Assembly: GCA_011037195.1 (NCBI GenBank)
Contig: JAAEAF010003436.1
Coordinates: 1 to 64,000 of the forward strand
DNA length: 64,000 bases
Source of the DNA: Triatoma infestans
Taxonomy: Eukaryota; Arthropoda; Insecta; Hemiptera; Reduviidae
Direction of reading: 5' to 3'
Shown here in pieces: positions 24,701 to 36,800 of the stretch. The translations under genes were made by a program, and so were the position numbers. The notes beneath the pieces are model-generated. The model was not told the DNA's origin and made no database searches. It saw only the letters and a program-made list of their open reading frames with translations. How positions within the stretch are numbered: position 1 is the stretch's first letter; each line of letters opens with the position of its first letter.

Positions 24701-25327
24701 AATAATTCGCAAAGATTTTGAAGTAATGATTACGGGACAAACGTTAGAAATCTTCATTGCTTTTTGTTATTTCTTACAAAATCACTTCCAAGTTCATTAT
24801 TTGCAATGAAATGAACAAATGTCTGTTCCACAGTAAGCGCAGGTCCTTTCTGTAGAAGTGAACTTAGACAATGATAGGTCCATTTTAATGTTCGTTTACT
24901 CCCGCTCACAACAATACCTTAAGTAAAGTAAAGTAATGCCTGTTTGTATAACTACTAAATTAGGTGTCGTGGACGGCGGATCAGGATCTGTTTAGAGAAG
25001 TACTTCTGGCTACAAATTTAGCATTAGAGAAGTGCTGGATTGGAAAATACCTATAAATCTTGGAGCCCCAATGGGAATCGTATCCGGACCCCTCCTACTA
25101 AAGGGAGTGCGTTAGCTTCAGCTGGATATAATAAGCCTAAACAAATCAAGTAGCACACCAATTTCATACAATGTTAAGAATTTGTTTACATAAGAAACTA
25201 AAAAAATTAACTTCATTTATTGAAACAGATAAAAACTGAAAGTTAGCTCACCTATGCTGAGTTAACTTACCACAGCATTTGTCATGTAAACAATGTGAGT
25301 CACAAAGAAAAATGTACAGAGAAACAT
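21735..25327 (-). CDS. Odorant-binding protein OBP-B (classic six-cysteine)
   Basis: Complete secreted OBP of 146 residues, paralogue of OBP-A. Minus-strand exons: 25271-25327 (signal peptide MFLCTFFFVTHIVYMTNAV), 22410-22503, 22238-22293, 22109-22144, 21912-22026, 21735-21817 (TGA). The last three exons have exactly the lengths of their OBP-A counterparts (36, 115, 83 bp). Cysteines are at residues 42, 70, 74, 116, 128 and 137 (X27, X3, X41, X11, X8). The CxLGCYTEEMGY segment is shared with OBP-A, pointing to a fairly recent duplication. Intron 1 (22504-25270) has grown to 2.8 kb and holds a SINE, an AT-rich repeat and an inverted pair of hammerhead-like repeats. The gene lies between two arms of a 1.7-kb inverted repeat (16.96-18.7 and 31.2-32.9 kb). 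Confidence 0.93.
22833..23059 (-). mobile_element. tRNA-derived SINE, family 1, copy 2 (OBP-B intron 1)
   Basis: Body 22843-23049 with target-site duplication AGTAAAACTT at 22833-22842 and 23050-23059. On the minus strand it shows TAGCTAAGTGG (A box) and the tail GGCGCCATGATCATAG, GATGTTGACGCGCC, TTAAATT. It sits in OBP-B intron 1 in the same orientation as the gene. Confidence 0.86.
23090..23650 (-). repeat. Interspersed repeat R, copy 3 (OBP-B intron 1)
   Basis: Complement of the same repeat. The block with AGAAAACTGAAAAACTGA and ATTCATTAAAGTGG occurs twice about 280 bp apart, so the consensus itself has an internal duplication. Confidence 0.55.
24050..24460. repeat. Inverted pair of H2-family repeats (OBP-B intron 1)
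   Basis: The two halves are inverted copies around about 24.24 kb. The plus-strand motif at 24386-24415 is CTGAAGA, T, GGGC-GAAC-GCTC, GAAACCGGTT. The minus-strand motif at 24121-24150 has CTGAAGA, T and a perfect GGGC-GAAC-GCCC stem, but the GAAA box is AAAA. Overlapping short ORFs in both directions are artefacts of the palindrome. Confidence 0.55.
24917..25120. repeat. Composite repeat: SINE-3 tail fragment joined to a duplicated piece
   Basis: AAGTAAAGTAATGCCTG and GGTGTCGTGGACGG match SINE family 3. They are followed directly by a copy of 24240-24310 (GGATCAGGATCTGTTTAGAG, AGAAGTGCTGGATTGG), then a segment whose complement contains a B-box-like ACGATTCCC. The patch looks like template switching or nested insertion in OBP-B intron 1. 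Confidence 0.5.
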
Positions 25328-25383
25328 GATGATTCAGTTTAAGATATTATTTCTGAACTCCAAGATACCTCTGCCACGTTTAC

Positions 25384-25392
25384 ACTGACTGA
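25384..25392 (-). promoter_or_regulatory. Likely initiator of OBP-B
   Basis: The minus strand reads TTTTCAGTCAGTGTAAACG, with the arthropod initiator core TCAGT about 60 nt upstream of the OBP-B ATG. A TTATATC box lies roughly 40 nt further upstream, a little far for a standard TATA box. The surrounding 100 nt align with the same region of OBP-A. Confidence 0.55.
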
Positions 25393-25399
25393 AAAAAAT

Positions 25400-27040
25400 G
25401 TTGAGAGAATAACTCGTCGGCAAAAGATATAAATTCTTACATGGATTGTAGATATTTAATACACAGTTTTATTCTTCAACTGTTTACTAATAATAGGTTA
25501 TTATTTCAATTGTGGAAAATAAAGCGATTCAAAAGAAAGAAATAAACAAAATAGAGTTTATTGACATCTAATTGGAGTAATCAGCCCGATTTTATCCTGG
25601 GAAATTCTATTGCTTTCCAAATGAAATTAATACAATAAAATTATGGACTTGTTATTAAGGGTATGCACACGACAACTTTAATATGAGAATCCCGCACGCA
25701 TGCGCCAAACCATATCTACTGGCAAAGCTTTTTCTCCCTGGCTATCACTGTGTTTGTTTATATTTTTAATTTATTTATTGTTTTATGGATTTACAAATAT
25801 TTATCCTTCTAATAAATCAATAATTTAATCAGATTTACATTTTTTTTTTATAAGATAATGTTATTATTATTATCCCTTTCTTGCAATGTAAGAGGAAGTA
25901 TTGCAATGTTGCTAGATTTTCGAAATTGAGTTTTCACAGGTAATACACTTTCCTGAATTCCCATGAATAGAAAATGGTTTTTTCTTATGGACGCTCATGT
26001 GAGTGGTCTCAGCAACAGCATTCTCAGAAACGGAAAATCGTAGAAAGCTGAAACTTGATGTTTGCTTCAGATGAAATTAGGATTAACGCGACAAAGAATT
26101 TAAGTATGAATGTTGTTTTTTTTAGTTTCATAGGTGATGTAATTACATATAAACTTTCTTTACATTGTGTAAGTTTTAAAAGTTACTTAGGGATTGGAAG
26201 ATTGTTCAAGCAAAGATATGTCCATGATAACGGCTATTTCAAAAAAACTACTATTTTGAAGATTATGTAAACCGTAGGTGGCCAGATGGTTACTTACTTC
26301 ATTTATAAGGACGTATCTAAACATGACAACCAGGAACAATATATGATCTAGCAGCAAAATTCTGTAGATTAGCTCGGTTGTCTGAATTTGCTTCAGTGAT
26401 AGCAGCGGAACTTGTCGCAATCATTATGCATATTTACGATATTCGTTCACTATCACATAAAAAAAAAAAAACGGATGTGAAACACTCACAAGGCTTTCTC
26501 TTACTCCAATTTACATAGTTACGTAGTTTATAGCTTTTCGAATATATAACGCTTCTTCTCATTATAATTTATTTGTTTAATTGAACTAATAACTAGTTCG
26601 ATTCCTTTTTTTATGTTGTTACGAGAAACTGGACTTTGATTCAATTAGCTCATGTATAGATTTCAATCTATATAATACTCTTTCAATACTTCGTAGACTG
26701 CGCCACATACATAACATTAATATAATGTAATAGGTACTGTAATAGGTGTAGGTAAACACTGAACTGCAGGTCAAAGAAAAGTTTTTTTAACTAAATATTA
26801 TGAATTCCTCAGAGAAATTGTTGTAGGTGTTTAACATCAATTTTATTTTGTTCCATTAGTATAAACGACCAAATACGATGTGGCGGATCTTGCATTTTTG
26901 CCTAATTCTCTTTGCTTTCTTTTTTAATAATAGAATAAAAATGCTAAATTTTTTTTCTTTATAGCTCACGTTTATTATATAAAAAAGTAAATATTATCAC
27001 TATAAGTTTGTTTTGTTTATTGGCCTTAAAAACCTTTTAC
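25400..27040. other. Intergenic, repeat R fragments
   Basis: An R-type block (AGATTTTCGAAATTGAGTTT) is near 25915 and a TGTGAAACACTCACA end near 26475. The rest is AT-rich without recognisable genes. Confidence 0.45.
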
Positions 27041-27043
27041 AAA

Positions 27044-27382
27044 ATATGATATTTGAAATTAAATGACAAAAAAGTCGTAATGTGATATGTATACAGCACT
27101 TTATTATACAGAATCGACTTGGGAGATAAGTCATTCTCAAAATGATACAACTAGATTAAAACAACATAAAAGGTTACATTTTGATCATAGGTTAGATTAC
27201 ATATTCTAGCAGTGTTGTAAATATAACCTATTATCAAACTGTAACCTGCTATGTTGTTTTTATCTAGTTGTGTCATCTTGAGAATGACTTGGCTCCCAGA
27301 TCGAAAGCTCGATACTATAAAATTAGGTATTTTATACAAATTATATTAGGACTTTTTGTCATTTAATTCAAATTATCATATT
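27044..27382. mobile_element. Palindromic MITE 1
   Basis: Inverted arms: AAATTAAATGACAAAAAAGT at the left and ACTTTTTGTCATTTAATTC at the right. An inner pair also matches: AAGTCATTCTCAAAATGAT with ATCTTGAGAATGACTT. About 340 bp, no coding content. Confidence 0.65.
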
Positions 27383-27390
27383 TAGTTAAC

Positions 27391-27821
27391 ATTATGTTAG
27401 AAATAACTTGATTTATAGCATTTTATTTTATAAAAAAATGTTTATAGCAAAGTTGATAATTTATATAATACCTACAGAAGAAAAATTAGTAAAAACATTG
27501 TAAACTAGAATTTCATAGAAATAATTAGCTATAAATAATTAGCCAATCACAGTGTAGAAATGAAGGAGTGAAATATGGGGGGGTCTACATGATAATTCGA
27601 AATTTCTGATTGGCCTAACACACACCACATTTCACACTTTCACTTCTACACTGTGATTAACTATTATTTATAGCTAAGTATTTCTATGAAAAATCTAGTT
27701 TGCAACTTTTTTTTACTAATTTTTCCTTCGTAGGTATTTTATAAATTATCAAATTGTATATAATTGAATACAATTTTTTTTTATAAAAAAGTGCAAAAAT
27801 TCAAGTTATTTCTAACATAAT
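27391..27821. mobile_element. Palindromic MITE 2
   Basis: The left arm starts ATTATGTTAGAAATAACTTG and the right arm ends CAAGTTATTTCTAACATAAT. Further pairing continues inward (AATTAGTAAAAA with TTTTTACTAATT, AATCACAGTGTAGAA with TTCTACACTGTGATT) for about 200 bp per arm, with a small unpaired centre near 27.58-27.60 kb. It abuts MITE 1. Confidence 0.7.
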
Positions 27822-28595
27822 ATTTACTGCTTTAGAAAATAAATATGAGCTACAAAGAAAAAAAACACAGAATTTTCATTTCATTGTTCAAAAAGAAGAA
27901 AAAACAGAATTATGCTAAATTTGCATTAAATTACAAATGCAATTAAAGTTACCATAAAGTTAGATAATGTAAAGAAATTACTAGGTAGCTATGATAAGAA
28001 AAAAGAAGAATAAATTAACATCAAAATTCTTTATGGAACGTTATTTTCAAAATCTCTATTAATATAAATTATAAACGTTTGTTTTTGTAAAGTAACTTAG
28101 TCTCAGGCCGAATAACAAAAAGTTAAGCCCCCCCCCCCAAATACAGCTAACATATAATCTGACTTTGTACCTCAGACAAGAAGTGCGACGTCATTTGCTC
28201 CGTTCCAAAGGTCTCTTTTCTAAGTTTCGAGATATACTTGCAAATAAAGCCGTTGATTTATTTTTTTAAATTAGGATGTTTGTAGCATTAGAGTTTTATG
28301 TTCTGACAATATAATTTGTTATTGCTATTTCTCTTTCTCATTTAAAATGATATTTTAGAAATAAAAGGTGTAAAGATCAGCCTGGTAAAATTGAGGTGAA
28401 GATTTCAAGAAACTTGAACAAGGGAAGTGAATTATCTCTTTGCTTATGGCAGTAAGATGATTGGCCAAAAGCCTGCAAAAGAAATGATAGAGGATATTTT
28501 CTATAAATATTATATGAAGAACATTAGTTCCCAGCATTAGCACCCAGTTTGTAAACTCACGTTTAAATACAATTATAAACATAAAGAAAAAACTG

Positions 28596-28735
28596 TTATG
28601 GTTTGATCCGCAGAGTTGGAAGTCTGTAATATCGCATTGTTTTCTCAAGATATCCTAATGATGGGCGAACATCAAAAACCGGTAGATGACCACAAAATAA
28701 CGCAGACTATCACTATTAATATCACTGATAAATAA
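28596..28735 (+). repeat. H2-family repeat, decayed copy
   Basis: GATCCGCAGAGTTGGAAGTC, then CTAATGAT, GGGCGAACATC, AAAACCGGTAG, ATGACCACAAAAT. The core G5 and the GAAA box are mutated. A weaker remnant with ACACCGGTCG lies near 8425-8490. Confidence 0.5.
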
Positions 28736-29311
28736 AAAATCTGGCAGGTGCAGTGTTAGTAAAGAAGAAATATACTATTTATAAAATGTTGGTGTATTTG
28801 GGATGTCCTTGGCTGAAGTCGATAAGAATTTGCCAGTTTATTAAAATAAGACTTCTTGGCATCTATAAATGGAGCCACTTCTAACAAGTTTTTTTTTTGT
28901 GGCCCTAAAAGAATAGGCTCGAGAAATTCTAGTATAAATTACTGAATCAAGTTTAGTATCAGTACCTATAATTGGCCTTTGTTAATTGAAATATATTATA
29001 TTTACAAGGTAATCAAAAAATTGTTGCTAAATTTCCTTAAATCATATCACCAGTTTATTGCTAAAATCTATTTCAGAAGTCATCTAAACATCTAAACTTA
29101 TTTTAAAGATTTAATCAACAAATATAGGTAAATATATTTTTCATTTTTTCATCACTTAGAAAAAAATATAATATAAATCTATCTACCACCAATTCATAAA
29201 TAAAGTCATAGTGTCAGGTATAAGAAGAATTTAACCTGCAACTATAATTTTAAAAGTATTATTTTTTTAAAATACCTTTAAATTTTTAAAATAATAATAA
29301 CAACAATTTGT

Positions 29312-29510
29312 AAGGGAAGGGAATAGCTGAGTGGTTAGAATACTGGACTCCCACGCGCAGGACCTGGGTTCGAATCCAGCTGTGCTATCCTTAGATTTTT
29401 TCTTACTAGGAGCCTCTATAGCTCACTGTCCGGAGGCCGGCAGTGCACTGAGAAGGCATCAATGACCATCGATGTTGACGTGCCTTAAATTAAAAAAATA
29501 ATAATAATAA
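29312..29510 (+). mobile_element. tRNA-derived SINE, family 1, copy 3
   Basis: Clearest promoter of the family: A box TAGCTGAGTGG and B box GGTTCGAATCC, followed by the CTCACTGTCCGG segment and a tail ending GATGTTGACGTGCC, TTAAATT and (TAA)n. Flanks share an AATAATTTGT-like sequence on both sides. Confidence 0.82.
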
Positions 29511-29810
29511 TAATAATTTGTTACGAAGTAACTAAATTTGCAGAGTCTATTGTCCTAAATTAAATGTTAATGCAATAAAGTGACACTAGGTTCAGCACCA
29601 GTTTAAGAACAACTGTTAGTTTATTCACTTGTAACTGAGATAAGCAGTTCTTAATAGTAAATTATAGAATTTTTGGCTTAAATAATCACTTAACCGATCA
29701 ACATAAAAACATAGTACATAATGAATAATATTATAGTGAATATATTATAACATTCCTGACGAAAATAAATAAATATTTTTTTCATATATCAGAAATGCAT
29801 ATTGAATTTA

Positions 29811-30385
29811 AGAAAAATCTGGTGTGAAACACTCACACGACTTTCTCTAAGCTGCAATTGCAAATTTTCTTCACACTTAGAATTCGTATTAGTGTTTAGA
29901 ACCGTCAGCATTTTTATGGAGAAAATAAAAAAAAACTGGAAAACCTATTCACAGTAAAGTCGCACTTCCGCTCAATCGATTTTCTTCAAACTGTGAATAT
30001 TGGTATCTTATATAATTCTAATTAATATTATTTAGTTGACAGAATTGTATAGCACATAGTTGAACTGAAATAGCTCAGTAGAGGAAAACATAACCCCACC
30101 CCTCCCCTAAAAGTCCCCTTAAATGAATTTTATCGTAGAAATGTTTTAAATATAAGATGTAGCACTTTGTATGTGTAGTTGATGTATCAAGTTTTAAAAA
30201 AATTGTTAGAGCCGTTTTTGAGAAAATTACAAAAAACTATAAAAAATCATTCAGTAATGTGGTGGCACTTTCGGTTGATGGATTTTAACCGAAATCTTCA
30301 ACTAATCTAAGGTGGTAGTAACTAAACGGATTATGATGTTTGAACTTACTGAGACATTCTTTTGACACACACTCATAAACAGCGA
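29811..30385 (-). repeat. Interspersed repeat R, copy 4
   Basis: The end GGTGTGAAACACTCACACGA is shared with 22530 and, in diverged form, 26470. The internal AACTGGAAAACCTATTCACA and ACTATAAAAAATCATTCAGT blocks repeat about 300 bp apart, as in copy 3. It ends where the LINE fragment at 30.4 kb starts. Confidence 0.55.
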
Positions 30386-31140
30386 AAAGATCACTCAGAT
30401 GGAATACAGACTGAATGGGAGCTGTTCAAACAATCAAGCCGAGCAACCTGCAAGTCTAAAAGCTCTTGAATGGCTAAATGAAGAGGGTTATCGGTTGGCA
30501 AGCATATTTCTAGTCAGTACTGATTCTAAAGTGGCCATAGATTCCATTAAAAACAATAATTACCACTTTTTTCTAACGCAAAAAATTAGAAGACATACCA
30601 AGACCATTAACAAAGCCATAAATATCATGGGTTTTATATAGGTGAAGGCAAACCAAGGGCTAGAAGAAAATGAAATTGCAGATCGCCTTGCGAAAGGAGC
30701 CCCAGGAAAGGAAGATCTGGCAGAAAGTTATAATTTATTTCCAGTGTCGCTATTAAAGAGAAAAGTGAGGGAAGCTAGTATAATGGAATGGAATCAAAGT
30801 GACATATGTCTAGCAAGGGATCTCTAACCAGGGAATTCTTCCCCACGGTACAGGATACCCGGCACTAGATGACACAGTCCTAACTTATAATATGACGCAG
30901 CTTTTAACGGGTTCAGGATAATAGACAATCTAGCTTGTTCTTGTGATTCACAAACTCCACAGACACTAAAGCATCTAATATTCAAATGCCCTCGAATTCT
31001 TCCCTTAAGAAGCAAGTTACTGCAAAAAGTAATTCTTTGCTGTTGCCAATCACAAAAAAGGATTTCTGAGAGTGGAATGGAAAGGAGAGACCAAATGTTT
31101 TATAGAGTCTATTCAAAATTTTGGAATAATCAATAAAAGT
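30385..31140 (+). pseudogene. LINE RNase H and C-terminal fragment
   Basis: 30399-30641 encodes GSCSNNQAEQPASLKALEWL and VSTDSKVAIDSI. After one in-frame stop, 30642-30827 continues VKANQGLEENEIADRLAKGA. These are the consecutive RNase H blocks of a non-LTR retrotransposon (N-x-A-E, T-D-S, V-K-A-x-x-G, N-E-I-A-D). Downstream, a cysteine/histidine stretch (CDSQTPQTLKHLIFKCP) fits the terminal zinc finger. The usual AH in VKAHxG reads AN here. 5'-truncated and dead. Confidence 0.75.
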
Positions 31141-31174
31141 AATAATTTGATATATAATAGTAATAATAATAATA

Positions 31175-32893
31175 ATAATAAATTAAAAATATGAATAAAT
31201 AAATAAAAGAAACATAAAATAAAAAATAAAAATGTATGTAGAATGAAGAAAATGGAATATTCATTAAAAATTATAACTCGAAGAAAAAAAACGTAATGTA
31301 TGGAACTTCACAATCAAGAATTACTACTTTAGACCAGATAGATAGATAGCTTATACAATTTACAGTAATGTTATTTGATTTTGATCATTCTGATTTTGTA
31401 TATAGTTATATATATATATATATTTCTTAAGAAGTTTAATATTTTAGATTTCATTTATTTTAATTTTACTCGATAAACAAAGCATACTCTATTCTATATT
31501 ATAAATTAGTTACTAATGTATTAATTATTATAACATGTAATATGCAAATGGAGCATGTTAAAATGGAAGGTTATTTAAAAAAAAAACACACACATACAGA
31601 CCATTTTCTAAAAACCATTTTTTTGGTCTCAGAAGACCTCAAAACGTGAAAACTCAATTTCGAAAATCTGCCATGATTGCAATACTTCCTCTTATTATTA
31701 TTAATAAGAGAAAGTAATAAAAGTTAATAGCAGTAAGGATTGGGCCCACAGGACCAACATTGTAATCCTAATAGAATTTTCCTCCAGGCATTTTAGTGTA
31801 TAGTGTAAATTCCATTGGCTTAATGAAAGTTATCCTGCTGAAAGAAGTTTCTGCAGAAATTATCAAGTTTATTTGTCTACTAATATTTTAATCTTTGATA
31901 AACCGCAATTTATAACCGCAGTAATACATCTCTCCCCACTGTGCTGGCGAGCTGAGATAATAGCCAATCTAATAGTTAACGGTTTGCCCTATAGGTGTTT
32001 GCAAGGCAGGGGAGAACTTTTTTCTTTTAAGACAATGCCTTCCTTTCTTCTGACACTCCATTCCATGGTTTTGAGAAGCGTTCATCAGCTATATTTTAAT
32101 AGATGATTTGAAACTGCGTCATCCATCAAAACATGTGTAGGTTAACTCATGAGAAGGCTCCGGCGCCAATGACCATAGATGTTGACGCGCCTTAAATTAA
32201 AAAAAAGCAAAAAAAAACTTACAGTATCTATAAGCACTTACAAGATTGAAATCTCCTTCTTAATATAATTTATTTAATCGGCTAGCTAGTATGCTAGCAT
32301 TATCGATATGCAGGCTTGAAGTATTTATATTTATCGCATTATACAGGGTGTCCCATTTAAACGGGTCATTTTTGAAATAACTCTTAAACGAAGCTAGATA
32401 TCTAAAAAGAGCATAACGTTTGTTGAAGTATTTGCGCTCTAGTTTATGATGGCGTTAATGTTTTTTTATTTTACTGCCGCCTTACACCTTAAATCGGTGA
32501 TTGAATGTGGCAATTTCCTTTTGACCCCCCACTTTTTACTACTGTATTGAAAACTATTAAAAAAAATGAAGTAAAATGTCGTTAATTTCACTTCAATATT
32601 TCAAATCGTTGCCAAGATATTCAATCATAAAGATTAAATTTTTGTAGTTTTTTTCCTATTTCTCTGTTTCATAGTCTAAAATTAAAAGCTGATTTTCTTA
32701 TTAATTTCAATAAATAAGTGAGTTCAAATGCTGATAAAACTAAAACCTATTTTAAAACCATAAGGGACTTAAAAATCAGGTAAAACATCATTAAAATAAA
32801 AACTTTTTGCAGTTCATTTACAAAAATCGATAAAAAATATTTCCTATTTATTCAAAATGACTTCCTCGGCTTTTGAAAGGCACAAGCGCAGAA
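31175..32893 (-). repeat. 1.7-kb inverted repeat, right arm
   Basis: Inverted copy of 16960-18705. It includes a truncated mariner end (32344-32893, starting CAGGGTGTCCC) without the rest of that element. The 12.5 kb between the arms holds OBP-B. It begins just after the LINE RNase H fragment at 30.4-31.1 kb. Confidence 0.8.
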
Positions 32894-33205
32894 ACTTATT
32901 TCTCTACAATTATGTGCCTAGACTATTGAATCTTTACCAGTATATGATGAAATGTAACCAGATGTGAATAGAAAAATCCAAAGAAGTTCCTCCATATGTA
33001 GCGAATTGTGGTCATGGTAATCAAGCTAAGCATGAAAACTTAGTTCGCCAATTACCTAATTCAACCGTTTCTTCAATATACGTTTAAAACATTCTAGTTT
33101 GTGGAGAGAATTGATTATTCTAGAAGGAAGCTTTATTAAATACAAATAACTATAAATTTAGAGTATTATTATTTTTGTTAAAACAAGTAATTTGAAACTC
33201 GAAAA

Positions 33206-33449
33206 CCCTATGGCACAACAGCCCATGAAGGGCCAAGGCTTGCCAGCGGCGAGTTGAATAGGGGAGCAGTGGTAAGCACACCGCTGTTCCCATGCCGTTT
33301 AGTTCCGGTCTTCGCTGCCTAGGGCGCTACTAGCTGTAGCTTCCCACTTTTTATCACTGTACTGGGTCAACACAGCCTTTGCCCCCATGGGAATCGAACC
33401 CTGAATTCTCGCTAGGCGAGTACGCTAGCCCTAGACCAACGCGTGAGGA
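33206..33449 (-). mobile_element. tRNA-derived SINE, family 2, copy 2
   Basis: The minus strand reads CCTCACGCGTTGGTCTAGGG at the head and GGGTTCGATTCCC as a near-perfect B box; the tail reads CCTTGGCCCTTCATGGGC, TGTTGTGCCATAGGG. Same family as 2839-3069. The overlapping ORFs here are reading-frame accidents. Confidence 0.75.
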
Positions 33450-33820
33450 CAGTAATAAAAAAAAGATATTAAAAAATTGCGAAGTTATTGGTATTTTATA
33501 CAGGTGTGTTTTATATTTTTTACTGATCATGGCGAGTAAAGTTCCATCAAGAGTTCTTTCAAAAATTGTGTATATATTTATTGTTTTATTATATTTGATT
33601 ATTATTATTATTAATGTGTTTAAGGATAAATATTTTCTCAAAGTTTATTCAGCAATAAAAGATGTTCTGCATTTTTATTACACAAAATTTATTTAGTAAA
33701 AATAACTATGTTATTCCTCTGCTAATTTCTTTTTGGGGCATTCATAAGAATGACTCATACCAGTAACAAATATTATTGTTACAGCAATGACAGAAATTAA
33801 ATAAAAAAATAAAAACGAGT

Positions 33821-36800
33821 TTATTCAATTCGTAGTTCAGGAGCCGGTAGTCCAGTCTGTAAAAGAAATATATTTTATTACTAGTAATATTTTTGTTTAC
33901 ATTTTGTTTTTTATTATATTTGATATAATTACCTCCTTTGCTCGTGTCACAAAACATTTACATAATTCATAAGCCATTTCACTTTCTTCTTCAGACTTCA
34001 CTAAATTAACAATGAGACTATTATTAATCCTCGTTTTTAAAGATTCAAAATATAAGTAGAAAATTAATTATCAACATTACTTATAACAAGTTAACGTATT
34101 ATTAGTTCATAAAAAAAAGACTGATTGTTGTAAAGAATTCATTATATAACTCATGAAGCAGGAATTGTAGAATTCCTCTAAATCAAGAATATTCAAATTC
34201 AAACAGATTCATTCAATAAAATATTTGTATTTCATCTTCTGTAATAAACAGTCGTGTATAAAAAAATTAACTAAACTTTAATATTTTTTTTTTTAATCTA
34301 AATAATTAATAATAAGAATATTTAATATTTAATGATAAATATTTTCAATTATTAAAGAACTATTATTTCTCGTAAAACAATAAAAAGAGAGTAAAGTTTA
34401 AAAATTCTTAATTTCAAGCGTCGATAGTCCAGTCTGTGAAAGAAAAACATTTACTATTTGTAATAAGGGACGGAATTAGCACAGTGTAGAGCGGTGGGCT
34501 CCTACACGAAGGTCCCCAGTACTTCTCCTTGGAGCCACTACAGCTCACTGCCCGCTGATGGATAGTGCACTGAAAAGGCTCTAGGGAGCAATCAGGTCTC
34601 TGAGCAGTATCACCTATCTATATACTATTTGTAATATTGTAATCGACATTACTAATTCCTGTTAAATCCAGGCTTAGACGATTTGGAATAGCCTCCTTAT
34701 TAGCACCAAACCACATGAAATCCTACTTTTATTTTAAAAAAATTCTGATGGGTGTCTTGGCGGAGCATAACAAAGGTCTTCATGGTGAAATGGAGGAAGA
34801 TACTGGCGGTAGGTAAAGACCTCTCCGAGAGTGTTCATCCCAAAATGTTTGTGCCAAAGCGTTCGAAGTCCTCACTTCGCACCTATAAGCTAGGAAGTAA
34901 GAAACTTTCGTTTCAGAGAGACTATATTTTCTACGGAGGATTTCAAAGCAGGGGATAAATTTGGATCGCGATATATCGTATTTTCGCGAAGGACCTGAAT
35001 GTTTGATTGGGGGTGTATGTGTTAACGCAACATCTCAAAAACAAAAAGTTGCAACAAGCTCGAACATGGTATTCCGTTTAGGCACTATCACCATTTAGCA
35101 CACCAGTCTCGAAGATTTTAAGCAAAATCCATCAACCGGAAGTGCGACTTTACTAAATGTTTTTTTTTTTCAGTTTTTCGTGATTTTCTCAAAAACAGCT
35201 CCAACGGTTTTCTTTAAACTTAGTAAAAACCACATACATAAATACCAATCATTTTTACTTGTCCCATTATGATAGGAAAAATTGATTTTTCTATAATATT
35301 CTATCATAACATTTTCTAGTGTTGAGGATCAGTGGTGTCATGCTACCCTTCTAAAATACCACTTGAGTATAATTTATGGTTTTACCGCTTACATAATATT
35401 AATACACATATGAAGCCTTGATAGAATTCCAAATTTGAAGACCAAAGCGCATATTTACAGAACAGGTTTTTGTTTTTTTGGAATTTCCCAAAAAAATTTA
35501 CAATGATTTAATTTAAACTTCCAATGCTACACAGTTGGTAGTGTAAAAACATTTTTTGATACATTTTTTGATAGCGTCAGTTAGTTTAAATTTAAATTGA
35601 CGCTACTTGGTGTTGAGCAGAGGGCGCCCCGCCCACATTGTCCTCTCAAGGTCAATATGTCTAACCCCACCAATTTTTTTTAAGTCTGGCCCAACTGTTT
35701 GTAAACAACAGTTTTAATGAATCTTACTTTCAATTAATTTGTATTAATTGTAGAAATAAAAAATCGTATGGGTGCTTCACATTAGATTTTTCTTTTTTTT
35801 TAAAGTGGAATTCCACTTGGTGTTTGGTGATTAAGAGAAGGTCGCACCACATATTAAAGGTTTAAGGAAAGGGATTAGCTAAGTGTTTAGCGCATTGGAC
35901 TCCCACGCGGAGGTCCCGGGATCGAGTCCAGTGCTACCCTTAGATTTTTTTTTCCTAGGAGCCTCTACAGCTAACTTTCGGTGATGGACAGTGTTGTCTG
36001 TAGCGAGAGAACACTGTCCGGATGCCGGCAGTGCACTGAGAACGCTCCGGGCGCTAATGACCATAGATGTCGAAGTGCCTTAAATTAAAAAAAAAAAAGA
36101 TTTAAAGTTTTATTCCATTTTATAGAGAAGATATTAGAATATACCAATAGGCTAAAATTAAGTTAAAATAAACAGATAATAAGAAGACGAAAAATGCTTT
36201 TAAACCTTGTTGATAATGAAAGATAGAAACCGTTTTTTATTTTATATTACTCGAATTTAGTAAAGCTGCACAGTTGCATCCTTTTATTGTAGAAAACCTT
36301 TCAATTAACACTAACATAATGCATAAGGTTTTACTCACAATTTGCCACACAAATGACAGCGTTTTCATCAGCCAGTTTTTGATGTTCTTCACTTCTAAAC
36401 ATCACCTTGTGCCATCTTTTCATCCCCTCCACAAATGGTTTACCATCTTTAAACTAAAAATAGATCAAAATAAGTTTAATTAATTAATCTGTTTCATTAC
36501 AAAAATTTGTATAAATAAATTATTAGTTAAAATTTTATTCTAAAAATTAAAAATTAAATGAAAAAACAAAACTATTTTAACACCGCTGACTTACAAATCC
36601 AAGCCCATTCATCCAGCAAGCCACCATGCCCTGTAGGGAATAATTATACATAAATATTATCAATAAATCATCTAATCCTGAAGGAAACATGTGAACAGAA
36701 ATTCTATTTTTTTTTATTTTGGAATACCATAAAATAATTTTAAAAAGAGACTTAATGAATAATATACCTTTGCTTGTTTAGTTTCTGGTATATCACTCAA

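Noticed and set aside
34752..34958. 68-residue plus-strand ORF as a gene
   Set aside because: No domain, no neighbouring exons, and it lies in an OBP-C intron on the opposite strand between repeats.
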